A DNA stretch of 64,000 nt from Odontesthes bonariensis (Eukaryota; Chordata; Actinopteri; Atheriniformes; Atherinopsidae). The stretch covers positions 24,486,697-24,550,696 of the forward strand of contig NC_134509.1 of assembly GCF_027942865.1 (NCBI RefSeq), read 5' to 3'. Positions 25,831 through 36,759 of the stretch are shown piece after piece. The first letter of the stretch is position 1. The number at the start of each line of letters is the position of its first letter. The notes beneath the pieces were generated by a model that was not told the DNA's origin, did no database searches, and worked only from the letters and a program-made list of their open reading frames with translations. The position numbers and the translations under genes were made by a program.

Positions 25831-28800
25831 ATGGTCAAAGGAAAGGCAAAGATCAACATCAGTGGTAATGCCAAATAACACGAGCCAGCTTATTGATTAT
25901 CGATATTTTAATGATGAAACAACTCATGAGATGAAAGATTCATATACAGTGCTGTGCAAAAATCTTGAGCAACTGCCTATATTTTTTAATTATTGCCAGA
26001 AAAATTGAGAAATAGGTGCAGATATTAATTTAATCATGTGCAAATATGAATGTGAAATACAAAATGTAAAGAAAAGACAGAGTTTTGTTAGAACCGATTC
26101 TTTATATTGGAAGCCCAAGAACCAGTTGGAGCAGTCTTAAGTTAAACCAAGTATTTATTGGAGGTCACAGGTCAAGTATCAGCGCTGGACTTGGAGAGAC
26201 AGAGTTCTCGCATGAAATCCGTCCGACCAAGTCCAGAGATCTGGAAACATTTCATATTTATGTTCACCCTTATCTCAGAGGTTGTACCTACATTTGACGA
26301 CGCATCATTGAATATTTACTCATGATGTGAGCAGGCCATCCACCGTCTTCGTCATGTTCTTTGGATGTGATAAGCGATGTGTGTGTGTGAGTGTTGTTTC
26401 AGGCGTGCATCTACTGCACCAGTTATTTTATCCCGCTACGTCATCTTAAAGTGTTGGACATACATTCGCGTTGTATGAGCAGAGTGTAGATGTACAAACT
26501 AGGAACATAGATTATCTAGAGAACTACAGAATATGAATACATAAAGTCTAAGAATAAAGCCAATTTATAACAGTTTGTACAATTCAAAAGAACTTGAAAT
26601 TCAAGTTCTCACAACCATGAGCCCTCTTAGACAAGCTTTCTGTCATTTCTTTAAATAGTCTTCAGGAATAGTTCTCCAGGCTTCTTGAAGGACATCCCAA
26701 AGCTCTTCTTTGGATGTCGGCTGCCTTTTGTTCCGTTCTCTGTCAGGATGATCCCACACTGCTTCAATAATGTTGAGCTCCGGGCTCTGGGGAGGATTCA
26801 TCCCTCCATCAGACCTGTTGCCACTGATTTTCAGTCCACTTCTTGTGTCCTTTGGCACAGCTCAGCCTTTTCTCCCTGTTTCCCTTCCTTAAGAACGGCT
26901 TCTTGACAGGAGACCATTTCTGATGAGGCTTGGGCCAACAGTAGATGGATCAGCTGAAGGTCCAGATGCATCCCTCAGGTCCTGTGTCAGGTCTTGGCTG
27001 GATTTTTTCCTCTTTCTTCAGGACATCACTTTCAGATACTGTTCATCTGCTGTAGATAGTTTTTTTTGCTGTTAGCTCTTTTTGAATCATCTTTTTTATG
27101 CAAAATTACTATTTGGTCTTTCAAACTGTGTTATCATAGCTATTTTCCACAGATGCAACTGTTTTTTTTTTTTACGAAGCTGTCTATTATGTGTAGACAC
27201 AACACCGGTTTATTGTGCGAGTTAGGTTTCTTTCTTTTTTTTTATAGCTGAATAAATAGGTCAGCGATAAGCAGCTTAACAAACAAACCACCAAAAAAAA
27301 CCCCACAAATCATCAGAAAATGTTCAGGTAAAGAATTAGACTGAAAATGAGTGAAAAGCAGCCAATGTTCAGCTAAAATTACTCCCCTTACTGTCTTTGA
27401 TTGATCAAATGTATCTTTGTGCTTTTAAGAGGACTTGCCTCAACCCAACACTCGGTCACTCAGGTCAAGAAAGAGGGAGTGTCCAAGAGATGAAGATTCT
27501 CTGACAGATGATGTGCAGCCTACTCTCCATCAAAGGGTAATTTGATAATTGAAACAGAGCTCATATTCATTGCTCATTCAGTCAAACTGACACATCAAGT
27601 CTCCATTTTCAATTTCAGGACACAGAAGGAGAATACACAGGAGTAGGTGCCTCACTACTGCAATCAACTCTTCAGAAATGTCCTGCGATCCCAAATCAAC
27701 CAGCAGAACAGTCCTGTTTCACAAAGCAAGATGGTTCCCCCAAAGAAAAACATGCTGAAACATCAAATGTAAACTTCCCAAACGTGGCAGTCTCAGGGAA
27801 AGAAGAGACTACTGTCATCAACCCCAAAAATGATTCTCAGCTGGAGAGCAGTGAAGTACATCCTGATGATATAAGCGACAGCAAAAAGAACGAGCGAGAT
27901 GCAGCTTCAGAGGAATGTAATGGATTACCAAATCAAACAAGCATTGATCAGCTCCAAGTTTTATCACCAGTCTCTGAGGAAGGCGATGAATCCTGTGCAG
28001 CTGCTTTGGAAAAGCTAGTGGGTGAAGAGGAGAGCTTAAATCTGGAGACCAATCAAGACACCGATGAAGACGCACCCAGCTCTGCGTGCATGGTTAATGT
28101 CAAGGAGTCAGGAGTGGGTTTACCAGCCAGCAAGAAGCGAAGGATGGGTATGTTACGTTGTTATGTTCCTCTACACATCGCAGCGGGTCGCATCACAGAG
28201 CAGAGCAAGGCAGCGCTGGAGCTTCAGTCCAGTCACTGTGGAGAGGATGACAGGTCAGGATTATCTTAGATATCATGTGCTTTTAGTTTGCATGTTTCAT
28301 ATTTACATTTTCATTACAAGAAGCAAAGAGGGGAAGAGGTTATATGCAACTCATATTTTGCCTGGCAACAGTGGAGATGAGGAGTTCTGTCACTCATTTT
28401 TTTGGGGTAGGCTGAAACAAAAAGACTTGTACATACATAAATTTATCTTAAAAAAGAATGTAAATATAAAACACTACTGGTAAAACTCTGTCCTCTTCTG
28501 ATGATGATTTTTAAAGTAAAATTTTACTAAATCCACCTTTTAAAATCCATTTTAATTTAAGTATTTTTCATCAAAATTTAATGCAAATTAGAAATATGAT
28601 TGGTTGTAAACTTCAACACTCCCAGTAGAGTCGAATTGAGGTTTACTTAAAAAATTCCTTTAAACTTAAAGAAAAGACGTAAAAAATTATAACGATGGTA
28701 TCTTCATAGGCCGATTGGATGGCAACAACATTCAGCCATGATGGATTCACTTTTAACTGTAGTTACAGACACTTGTTCGATAAAACTACTACATAACATG

Positions 28801-31605
28801 CAAAACATTTGTTCTACTGCAGTAAATTGAGTTTGTTTTTCATTCTTTATGGATATCGTGTTGTCATTACAGAGCAGAAAGTGAAGTCAATTTCGCTGTC
28901 GCTACCTCAGACGGGACCAGTTCTGTGTGTGATCCAGGCTGCTCAGAGGGAAAAGGTTCTGAGGCTGAAGTAGGCACGGTGCCAGTTCCAGAACTAACTG
29001 GCAACCCAAAGTCACGTAAACTTACAGAAGAAGAAGAAGAAGAAGAAGAGGGGGAGAATTTGGGGAATCAGGACCTGTGGGAACTCAAAGAAACTACTGC
29101 GGAAAAAATGGCTGAAATGCCTGAAGAACAAGTGAAAAGCGCCAAATTTGATCCAGCAGAAGTACACCTAAGTTCTGCCAGCACTTCTCACACAAGTCAA
29201 AATGAGGAAGATGACAACCAGGATGCAATCAAGGCTACTGTTCCACAGATGAATAGCGTGGCTAGGACAGAAGAGGAGATGAAGGGAGAGATGGTTGGTG
29301 ATGCGATGTGTGGTGAAGAAGGTGCTTCCTCCATGGACACCAAGTCTGAGGGGTTAAACTGTGGCTCTGTGGAGCTCTGTGAGGCTGCAGTGACCCCCAG
29401 TGTCCCAGAGAGGAACGATAATGTGAGTGATGGAACTACACCAGAGCCCAGGGGTGCTTTTCTTTGTGCCAACTTGTGCTCCCTCATATTGACCCCAACA
29501 CAACCCAGAAAATGTTCCATTTCCACTATGCTTTAGGGATATTCATAAAGTCGTTATTAAGGCGTTCATTTTGACAGCCCTGGCTCAACATAAAGATGTT
29601 TTTAAAGGAGTGGTGTGACATACAAATCCTGCTCCTCCTTTTTTAGACATTGCTTTAGGCTGGTACAATAGATCCAAGGATTTCTCATTTGGCAGTTTTG
29701 GCTCCTCTGTACTCATATTTCACAGTTTGGCTGAGAGGAACTGAGATTTGAGGAGGCGACAAAAGTGGGAAAAGAGATGTTCCCGTAATGAAAAGCACCC
29801 CTGGAATCAAGTGACCGACTGTTCACGATGCCAGTTTGGTGACGTTCTTTTTGTTTTTGTTGACATGCTCAGATATTTTAGGCAAAATAATAAGAAACTT
29901 CATTAATACAAGGTTCCTGTGTTTTGTGTACAGTGCCATACCTGTGCTGTATAACATAATTATGCAGTTTGATATCAGTTCACCAGCAAAATAAGTGCTG
30001 TAAGTTGGTGCTAAAAACTTAATTAGGTAGAGAAAAAAACAGACAATTAAAAGCTGTTGATTGCCAGGTGCCAATTTAAGTTATTTAGACGGTTTAACTG
30101 GTTTAAATCTCATTTATTAAGATTTGCTGGAATATTGAAATTTCACATTACCTGGTGCTCCATGGATTCATAATATAAAAGAAGCAGAATAAGTCAACAC
30201 GAATATAATTATTAAAGCTGTTGTTTAACTCATGTTCAGTTACAGGTGGCTGTGTGTGTTTAAGGAATGGGATTTATTTTTGTTGCATACAGTGTGATCC
30301 TGAAGATGATCCTGCTGCTGGTCCCTCTGCTGGGAATGGTGAACACGCTCAGATCAGAAACCCAGATGACACATACCGACCCGGATGTTTAGATGACGTC
30401 TCGGACTCGCAGCTGAACACCATTGTTCTTAAGTAAGAGAATTTCAGCCACACAAGAAATCTGACAGCCGAGTCGAGCTACGTGCCATTTAACTGGACTA
30501 CCGTCCTTAGAACAGTTCACATGAGAATAGTTTGAGACAGAAGTATGTCCAATGCTACAACGCTGTGAGATCATCGTATGGTCAAATTCACTGCACAGAA
30601 GTTGTCTTTAAGTGATTTGACAGATGGTGCCACAGATATAAAATCAGGATGACACTAAATTTGTGGAGAACGGCGGTCTGGAAATGCTTTAAATGGCCGC
30701 AAGTTGGCACATAGTCTCAATGGGCCGAGTTTCAGTCCCTATTTCTGATGCGTTTAGCCGTCTGACAAAAGAAATAGAAAAAATTTCTGAATGAGAGCAG
30801 CTTTATTGGTAATTTGGCTGCGTTAACATACACTTACACTGTCTTGTTTTTACAAAAGATGGAAGTTTGAAGCACGGACAGAGCGCCTCGGCCCATTTGA
30901 GTCCAGTTGAGCGTATACATGCAGGGGTTAATCAAGCTAAACCCACATTATCTGGTTGTGTTTGTCCGGTTTAGTTTAATTTAGGTCAAACCAACTTCTT
31001 TACATGCATTTCAAATGTCTGGTTTTGGTCCGATTAACACAGTATTGATGTATTTTCCTAGCGTCCTTTAAAACAAGGTCACTCCTGATCCTGATTTCCA
31101 AAACAAATTTACATCTGTCCGACCACAGAACCTCAGTTTGTCTCGATATCTCAGTTCATCTTAAATGAGTTTTAGCTTGTTCAAAGTGTTCCTGAGCCCA
31201 TGAAATGATGGGCCACTTTGATGTTGTCCTGCTTGAGGGCAGAAAAAAAAAAATCCCCTCATCCTCTGCATGTAGATTTCACCCAATTCTCTAAAGCTTT
31301 AAACATTAATAATAATACATTATTATTTAAAGACGTCATTCAGGACACTCAAGATACCAACAAAAGGCAAGATAAAAAAAAAAAAAAAAAAATCATTAAA
31401 GTGTCAAACATAACAATGAAAATAGTATAAAACAATAAAAAGAATAAAATAGAAATAAAGTGCAACAGTGAGGTCATTCCAATCCCAGGATTTAAAGTTA
31501 AAAAAATTCTTCTTCACTTCTGACAGACTCAACCATGTCCCATCATGTTACTAATGTGTTGCTAATCAACCTAACTTTTCACAACTTCTTTAAAGTGTGT
31601 CGCTG

Positions 31606-31648
<43 letters not shown>

Positions 31649-32763
31649 AAATTGCTATACATTTAAAGGAATATATAACATCTATGTTTAAGCTTTAAAT
31701 ATGTTGTCTTTGTATTTTCAGACACATATTTGCTGATCACTGCACTTTTGCATTTTAAACAGCACCAAAGCAAAAACAAGCTTGAGATAAAATGGGCCGT
31801 TTGCCTTTAAACATGTCTGTTAAATAAAAAAGTCTATGCTGTTGGAAAGGAAGCAAAGCGTCTTCGGACACATCAGAGAAACTTTAGAACAAGCAGAAAG
31901 GTCTAATTCTAATTCGCAGGTAAATTCAGATGTACATTTCTTACATTATAAGTTACCCGTTTTTTAAGGACTCTTCTGAAATTAACAAGTTTATCACCTC
32001 TCTTTTATATATCCAACCTTTCCTCTCATGCAGCGAGGAGGAGGTCGCTGAGACAGAGGAACAACCTGATCCATCAGACTGCCTTGAAGATGCCACAGAC
32101 CTGATCTGCGGGCTCATCAGAGAACTCTCCACTCTGAAGTTAGTCGTCAACATTTTCCTTTCTTTTGTCATCTATTTTCATCCTTTATCCTTGTTTTATT
32201 GCCAATAAAACCTGCAACATTCGTCTATAACCAGCTCCTGCTCCTTTGTCCTCCCAGAATTGAAGTCTTTTGGAAGTTTTTTTGCAGCCATCGGTCACCT
32301 TCGTCCACCTCACTGCCTCTAATTGGCTCAAATGAGTAATCAGCTGTAACTCGTGTCAGCTGAATGCTTTAGCTTTAGTGTGGATGTTGGGAAAAAACTG
32401 CACCTCAGAGCAAGTTATGGTTTGTGGATTGATGAAAACATAAACAATGAGAGAAAGATGACAGATTTCCTTACATTTGGAGAGGCTGCCAAGGAAAAAA
32501 ACATGACGGATGGCTGTCTGCTGTGTTCTCGTCATCAGAAAGGGATTTATAAATTTGTCCAAGAAATGCTTCGTTATCCAACATCTCATCTTACCGCACC
32601 AACACACTGAAGTAATATCTATAGCCTTCTTGTTGCATTTGTTTTAAAAGACTTGCAGTAATTAACCTTTTTTCCTTTTTCCAGTCGAAAGGTCATGGCC
32701 GCTCATCGAGAGGTGGAGAACCTGCGGCGCAGCAGTAAAACTTCAAGAAGCTCCGTACGTTGA
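25831..32763 (+). CDS. brme1: Break repair meiotic recombinase recruitment factor 1 (C19orf57-like)
   Basis: Meiotic protein that works with MEILB2/HSF2BP and BRCA2 to load RAD51/DMC1 on double-strand breaks. Coding exons: 25831-25864, 27430-27536, 27619-28253, 28873-29422, 30293-30432, 32034-32138, 32685-32763; 1,650 nt, 549 aa. Most of the protein is acidic and low-complexity, with a glutamate run in exon 4. The recognisable part is the C-terminal helix (about residues 508-540), LEDATDLICGLIRELSTLN then RKVMAAHREVENLRR, which matches the human C-terminal segment with its ELSNLNR core. Position between CC2D1A and NANOS3 and the relative orientation agree with human 19p13. The exon 6 donor is GTTAGT, unusual at +3. 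The middle exons are supported by frame only, because this region is poorly conserved. Confidence 0.85.
25946..27060 (-). mobile_element. Tc1/mariner relic, interrupted by an LTR
   Basis: The left end has the Tc1-type terminus ACAGTGCTGTGCAAAAATCT at 25946. At 26643-26858 the minus strand encodes the transposase C-terminus, including SPELNIIEAVWDH (the third catalytic acidic position region) and KEELWDVLQEAW. More decayed sequence continues to about 27060. The element lies in brme1 intron 1 and is split by a 528-bp insertion at 26086-26613. It is inactive. Confidence 0.8.
26086..26613 (-). mobile_element. Solo-LTR-like insertion nested in the Tc1 relic
   Basis: On the minus strand it begins TGTGAGAACTT and ends GGTTCTAACA, so it has TG...CA termini, with AATAAA about 70 bp before the 3' end (plus-strand 26149-26158 region). 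Length 528 bp, non-coding. It precisely interrupts Tc1 sequence. I could not see a target-site duplication at the two flanks, so the exact ends are uncertain. Confidence 0.5.
30480..31060 (+). repeat. Unclassified dispersed repeat, copy B
   Basis: Diverged partner of 19930-20510 in the same orientation. It lies in the brme1 intron between exons 5 and 6. A short stretch just beyond it (31081-31240) resembles the Tc1 relic of the SRCR introns (GACCACAGAAC ... TGTTCCTGAGCCCAT), so composite structure is possible. Confidence 0.55.
31603..31645. repeat. Poly-A homopolymer run
   Basis: About 43 consecutive A in brme1 intron 5; a shorter run lies at 31374-31392. Possibly tails of decayed retroposons, but no head sequence was recognised. 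Confidence 0.85.
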
Positions 32764-32921
32764 GGATTTCTTTCAAACTGTCCTGATCCTACTGTTACCC
32801 CGTGGGTTTAAAAAAAAAAAAGTGTTGAAAACCATTATATATCCAACTATTGACAGGTTTTCACTCTTTAGGTTTCATTTCCAGCTCCAATGTTTTCAAC
32901 TGAGTTGTTTTGTTGTTCCTG

Positions 32922-32927
32922 AATAAA
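32922..32927 (+). other. brme1: brme1 polyadenylation signal AATAAA
   Basis: Canonical AATAAA 159 bp after the brme1 stop codon, followed by a GT-rich stretch (TTTGTGTGTTTG). It implies a short 3' UTR of about 180 bp. Confidence 0.65.
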
Positions 32928-32944
32928 GCTTTGTGTGTTTGTTA

Positions 32945-33592
32945 GATCAATAATCTGTTTGCAGTGATTCATCCGGAGCCTAATCTGTTCATGACTCGCT
33001 TACTGTCACATAAGAGACAAATACATGGAGAGTGATCAGAATGCAAACACAGATTTAGCCAATTTAGACATTTATCATTTTTAAGCACACAAGAATATTC
33101 ACACAGAAATATTCACTTTTTTTTTTCATAAAGCGCTCAATGGCTTTTCAGAAGAGCCTCAAAATAAAATACACTTGAAAAACAATGCCTCACACACCTC
33201 AGAACAAGAGAAAGCCACTCATATTAAAAGATTAAAATGGTCACATGATGTTAACATGCGTTAGTAAAGTTATTACTGATGACTGTAAATCTTACAAAAG
33301 GTTTGATAAGTGTAATCCTTCAATGCATTACCGGGAAATACGAGTCGGCGACTTTTAAAAGTAGGTATATCTATTGTAACTTATATTGTCTTTTATCTAT
33401 TGTAACCTCCCAAACATAGTATACATAAACATAACATAAAAAAACACCAATCAGCTTTAGAAAACGTGCCAAAGCATGCAAATGAAGAGGAAAGCCAACA
33501 CCACACAAAAGTAAAAACCACACTTATGCCAAATAATAGAATACACTCAATAAAAAGGGATGCAGACTTCCGTGCAGGCTCTTCTTGTTGCT
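32945..33592 (-). other. Convergent 3' region: brme1 end / nanos3 3' UTR
   Basis: No coding exon on either strand. The AT-rich stretch after the nanos3 stop probably holds its 3' UTR, the usual place where germ-plasm localisation and miR-430 clearance signals act in fish nanos genes. I did not identify a specific signal. Confidence 0.4.
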
Positions 33593-34288
33593 TCAGCGTC
33601 TGGACTTGGCGTACACGGAGCTGTACGCGCTGTCCACCTTGGGACAGAAGCGCTTCGTGTGAGCTTTGGCCCCCGTGGCTCCGCACAGAGGACACACGTA
33701 CTGCCGCAGGTAGGGACATAAAACATCTCCTGCCTGGTTCTTCAGCCAGTGGGATCCGTACACCAGCTCAGACTCCCCGTTATGCTTGCAGAAACTGCAG
33801 AACATGCGCTCAGCAGGAGGGGGAGGCGGCAACGCTGGCGGCTCGGGAGTCTTGAAGCGGCAGGTCCTCTTGCGATCTTTTCCTCCCCGAGAACTCGTCG
33901 GTCTTTGCACAGGCTTGAAATTCACTGCGCGGGCAACATCAGCACCGACATAATCTGGTGCGGCGCGAAAATGATCAGCTGGGTGCTTTGGAGCCATGAA
34001 GTCTGGCAGCAGGGGTTTCCGGTGGAAAAGTGACGCCTCGCCTGCGCCCAGGTCAGTTTTACAGACCGAGTTAATGCGCACTGACATCAACGCTTTGCTC
34101 AAATCATCAGGCTGCGAATAATGAGTTTTACACACTGGCAGGGAGGACTCGGCAGCCGTGTTCCGACCCAGCATCTCTCTTAATGTGTCCGACAGTCCCA
34201 TGTAATCCCTCCAGGGCTGGAAACTTTTGCTGTTTGACTCCATGAAGCGCGGCAGGTGATGAAAGAGTTCACACACCATGCCGTTCAT
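33593..34288 (-). CDS. nanos3: Nanos homolog 3
   Basis: RNA-binding translational repressor required for primordial germ cell survival; it recruits the CCR4-NOT deadenylase. Single exon, 231 aa, as in other nanos genes. The N-terminal NOT1-interacting motif is [10 protein letters not shown] (F..W.DY..L). The C-terminal zinc fingers have the two CCHC sets: C-x2-C-x12-H-x10-C and C-x2-C-x7-H-x4-C, from CSFCKHNGE to TKRFCP. A proline run precedes the fingers. An internal methionine 15 codons downstream ([11 protein letters not shown]) could be the real start, because the motif lies close to the N-terminus in relatives. The location beside brme1 supports nanos3 rather than nanos1 or nanos2. Confidence 0.95.
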   Translation of the reverse strand: MNGMVCELFHHLPRFMESNSKSFQPWRDYMGLSDTLREMLGRNTAAESSLPVCKTHYSQPDDLSKALMSVRINSVCKTDLGAGEASLFHRKPLLPDFMAPKHPADHFRAAPDYVGADVARAVNFKPVQRPTSSRGGKDRKRTCRFKTPEPPALPPPPPAERMFCSFCKHNGESELVYGSHWLKNQAGDVLCPYLRQYVCPLCGATGAKAHTKRFCPKVDSAYSSVYAKSRR

Positions 34289-35200
34289 TCTAGCTCCTTG
34301 TTGGCGGTGTTTATCCGTTTGTGTGCCGGACTCTCTCTGGGCAGGACGATCGAGATATTTAAGTTGAAAGAACTACGCGAAGAACCGCGGAAAACTGCGC
34401 GAAGTCCGCACAAAAAGTTGTGATTGGTAATTAGAGACAAGTGGTGATCAAAGGCACGCTCCTGGAGTTGGCAGCAGCCAATCACTGGAGTTCATGCACA
34501 CCGCGTGCAGGTCTCAGTTTCCTCCAATCAAGAATTAAGTGGTCCGTGGCCTCTAGGGCACAATTAGGCTACGTAGAGCTCTGAATTCCTCTTTAAAGTG
34601 ATCAGTTTGTTTCGGATATTGAAATAAATTTGATTAGGGAGAAAGAGGTTTGATGTAGCAACAGCAGGGACAAAAAGCTCAAAACTTTAGAAGCATGAGA
34701 CACTGCAAGTTCCATATATTGTCAGTATAGAAACCTGCTGCCTCTTAAGAGCAGATATTAAGATATATAATTCAATACTATAGAGGGGTTATATAGAGTT
34801 TAAAAATTAGGACAATGTGCAGATGATTAATTGGTGAGAAGTGTGCTGGTGCTTTGCTCAGGTCGCTGAAGATGCCTTGCTTAGATTGGATTCCCTTTAG
34901 CTCTGAGAGAAATAATCTCTATTACATTAGGGATTTACAGAAAGCAGATTCAAAAGGTTTTCTGAGTGTTGTTGTACTGGAAGTATAACCGTCTTTTACT
35001 TGTTCTTACCATTTTTTTTTTTGTTTGTTTTCACATTTGTGTGAGGATTTTGTGGTCAGAACCCAGCCATGAGACTGAGCCTTACCAGCTGACCCACCAC
35101 AATAGTATCAACTGTCAATAACGGCAAAATTAAACAAAAACAAAAAAAATAAATGTGCCAAGACAGCAATCAGCAGTGTATACAAAGAAACCCATAAATT
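34289..35200. other. nanos3 upstream region and intergenic DNA
   Basis: No coding exon recognised. Near the nanos3 start on the minus strand there is a TTAAATATC element at about 34353-34362 and a CCAAT at about 34425-34431. A tRNA-like SINE fragment may lie at 35040-35100 on the minus strand (GTGGGTCAGCTGGTAAGG resembling box A, GGCTGGGTTC resembling box B). Confidence 0.35.
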
Positions 35201-35204
35201 AGTC

Positions 35205-35210
35205 TTTATT
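35205..35210 (-). other. Polyadenylation signal of the SSX2IP-like gene
   Basis: Minus-strand AATAAA about 355 bp after the stop codon at 35564. No competing signal was noted between them on this strand. Confidence 0.5.
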
Positions 35211-35563
35211 GATAAATGTTAAAAAGGGGAAATAAGTTACATTCTTCTTCAACTGATATGGTGCATTATCAGTATTATATTAAAATGAGCAGTCTAAATG
35301 TCGTGCCCAAGGTGTGCACACTCTTCTGTGCACCCCACCATCCCTTGTGTCCGACTGGTGATCAACATCTCTGGACCTTCTGCAGAGCAACACAGAACAG
35401 ACCTTTGTTCATTCACACCAGGCAAACTAACCTGCGTTTTACTGATCAGATAAAAATAAAAGTGAAGCAGAGAAATCTTATCTAGACTATCAGTTCAGTT
35501 AAAGAATGGTTAGAAAACCAGCCCTAAAAACAAAATTCATCTTTGGCCTTTAGTATCGACACT

Positions 35564-36728
35564 TTAATAGGGCATTAAATGTACTTTGGTATGCAAATTG
35601 AACAACAAAAAATAAATAAAGTCTGCTAACCTGCGGTTGTATGATAGATTGAGAGCAGAGTACAGCTCCGGAGTGCTGGGGGTTTCAACTCTTGCTCTTC
35701 CCTCATGTAATTCAGGAATGGCTGCGTTCCCCGACTCGGTGGATGATGGAGTGATGGGAAGACATCCAGATATATTGGTAGGCCCCGCACAAGAGAAATC
35801 TGGAGTCAGACACATTTATGTTGTTTAGGACATTTGAAATCAAATTGCTTTGCCACATAAAAACATTAACCGTACTCACTGAGAGCAGAGCTCTCTCTGC
35901 TGCTGTTGTTTGGCGCTCCTTTGTAAAACAGAGGCGAGTCGCAGAGATACTGCTGCTTGACAAGAGAAGCCTTCTGCTGTTCAAAATCACAGCGCTATAG
36001 ATGCAAAACACCAAATAAAATAAATACACAGTAAAGAATATGATTTATGCAATAATCCGAGTTTTTGAATGAGGAAACTACAATAGATGGACATGAGGCC
36101 TTGACCTGCAACTGTACATCGTTAGTCGCTGCCTCCTGTTCTTCTTACCTCATGGCTCAGTCGAATGGCAGCGTCAGTGAACGCCTGCCGCTCCCTCTCA
36201 AAAGTTCTCCTCTGATGATCCAGCTCTGCCCAGCACATCTGAAGACGCTCCCACTCTTCCAAAAAGTAGGAATCCGAGAGTTCCGGTGGGACAGGGGAAG
36301 CAAGGCTATCCTACAAGAAGCAAGCAGAGTGTGTCCATGGGTCGGGTCGAATAGTCAAAATGACTTCCCATGGTCTTTTCTGAATCCCCTCCCATTGACC
36401 TTGATGGAAAACATCAAGTGGTTATGGGAAAGAAAGGATAGAGAATTCAACCTCACTTAGACCAAGCGGGGATGTAGGTCTGCAACACAGAAACTACAAA
36501 TGCTCAGTAGATATAACACGTACACATCAGTTAGTATGACTGAGCGTTGCTATAAAAGTTGTAGGACAGAATTATCTCCTTTTTTTCATAAAGGATGGTC
36601 CAGTGTATTCTACACTAAAGGAGATCTTTGCTTAGCATTTGGAGAATTCAAACAGCTCTGATCATTGCCAACACTGAGATACTTCTGGGTCATTTCACTC
36701 AGGAAGTTTCCTGAGTCGAATAAAATCC

Positions 36729-36759
<31 letters not shown>

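Noticed and set aside
28147-28160. Alternative brme1 exon 3 donor GTATGT after KKRRMG
   Set aside because: It leaves phase 1, which would put exon 4 in a different frame from the long acidic open frame; the donor at 28254 keeps it open.
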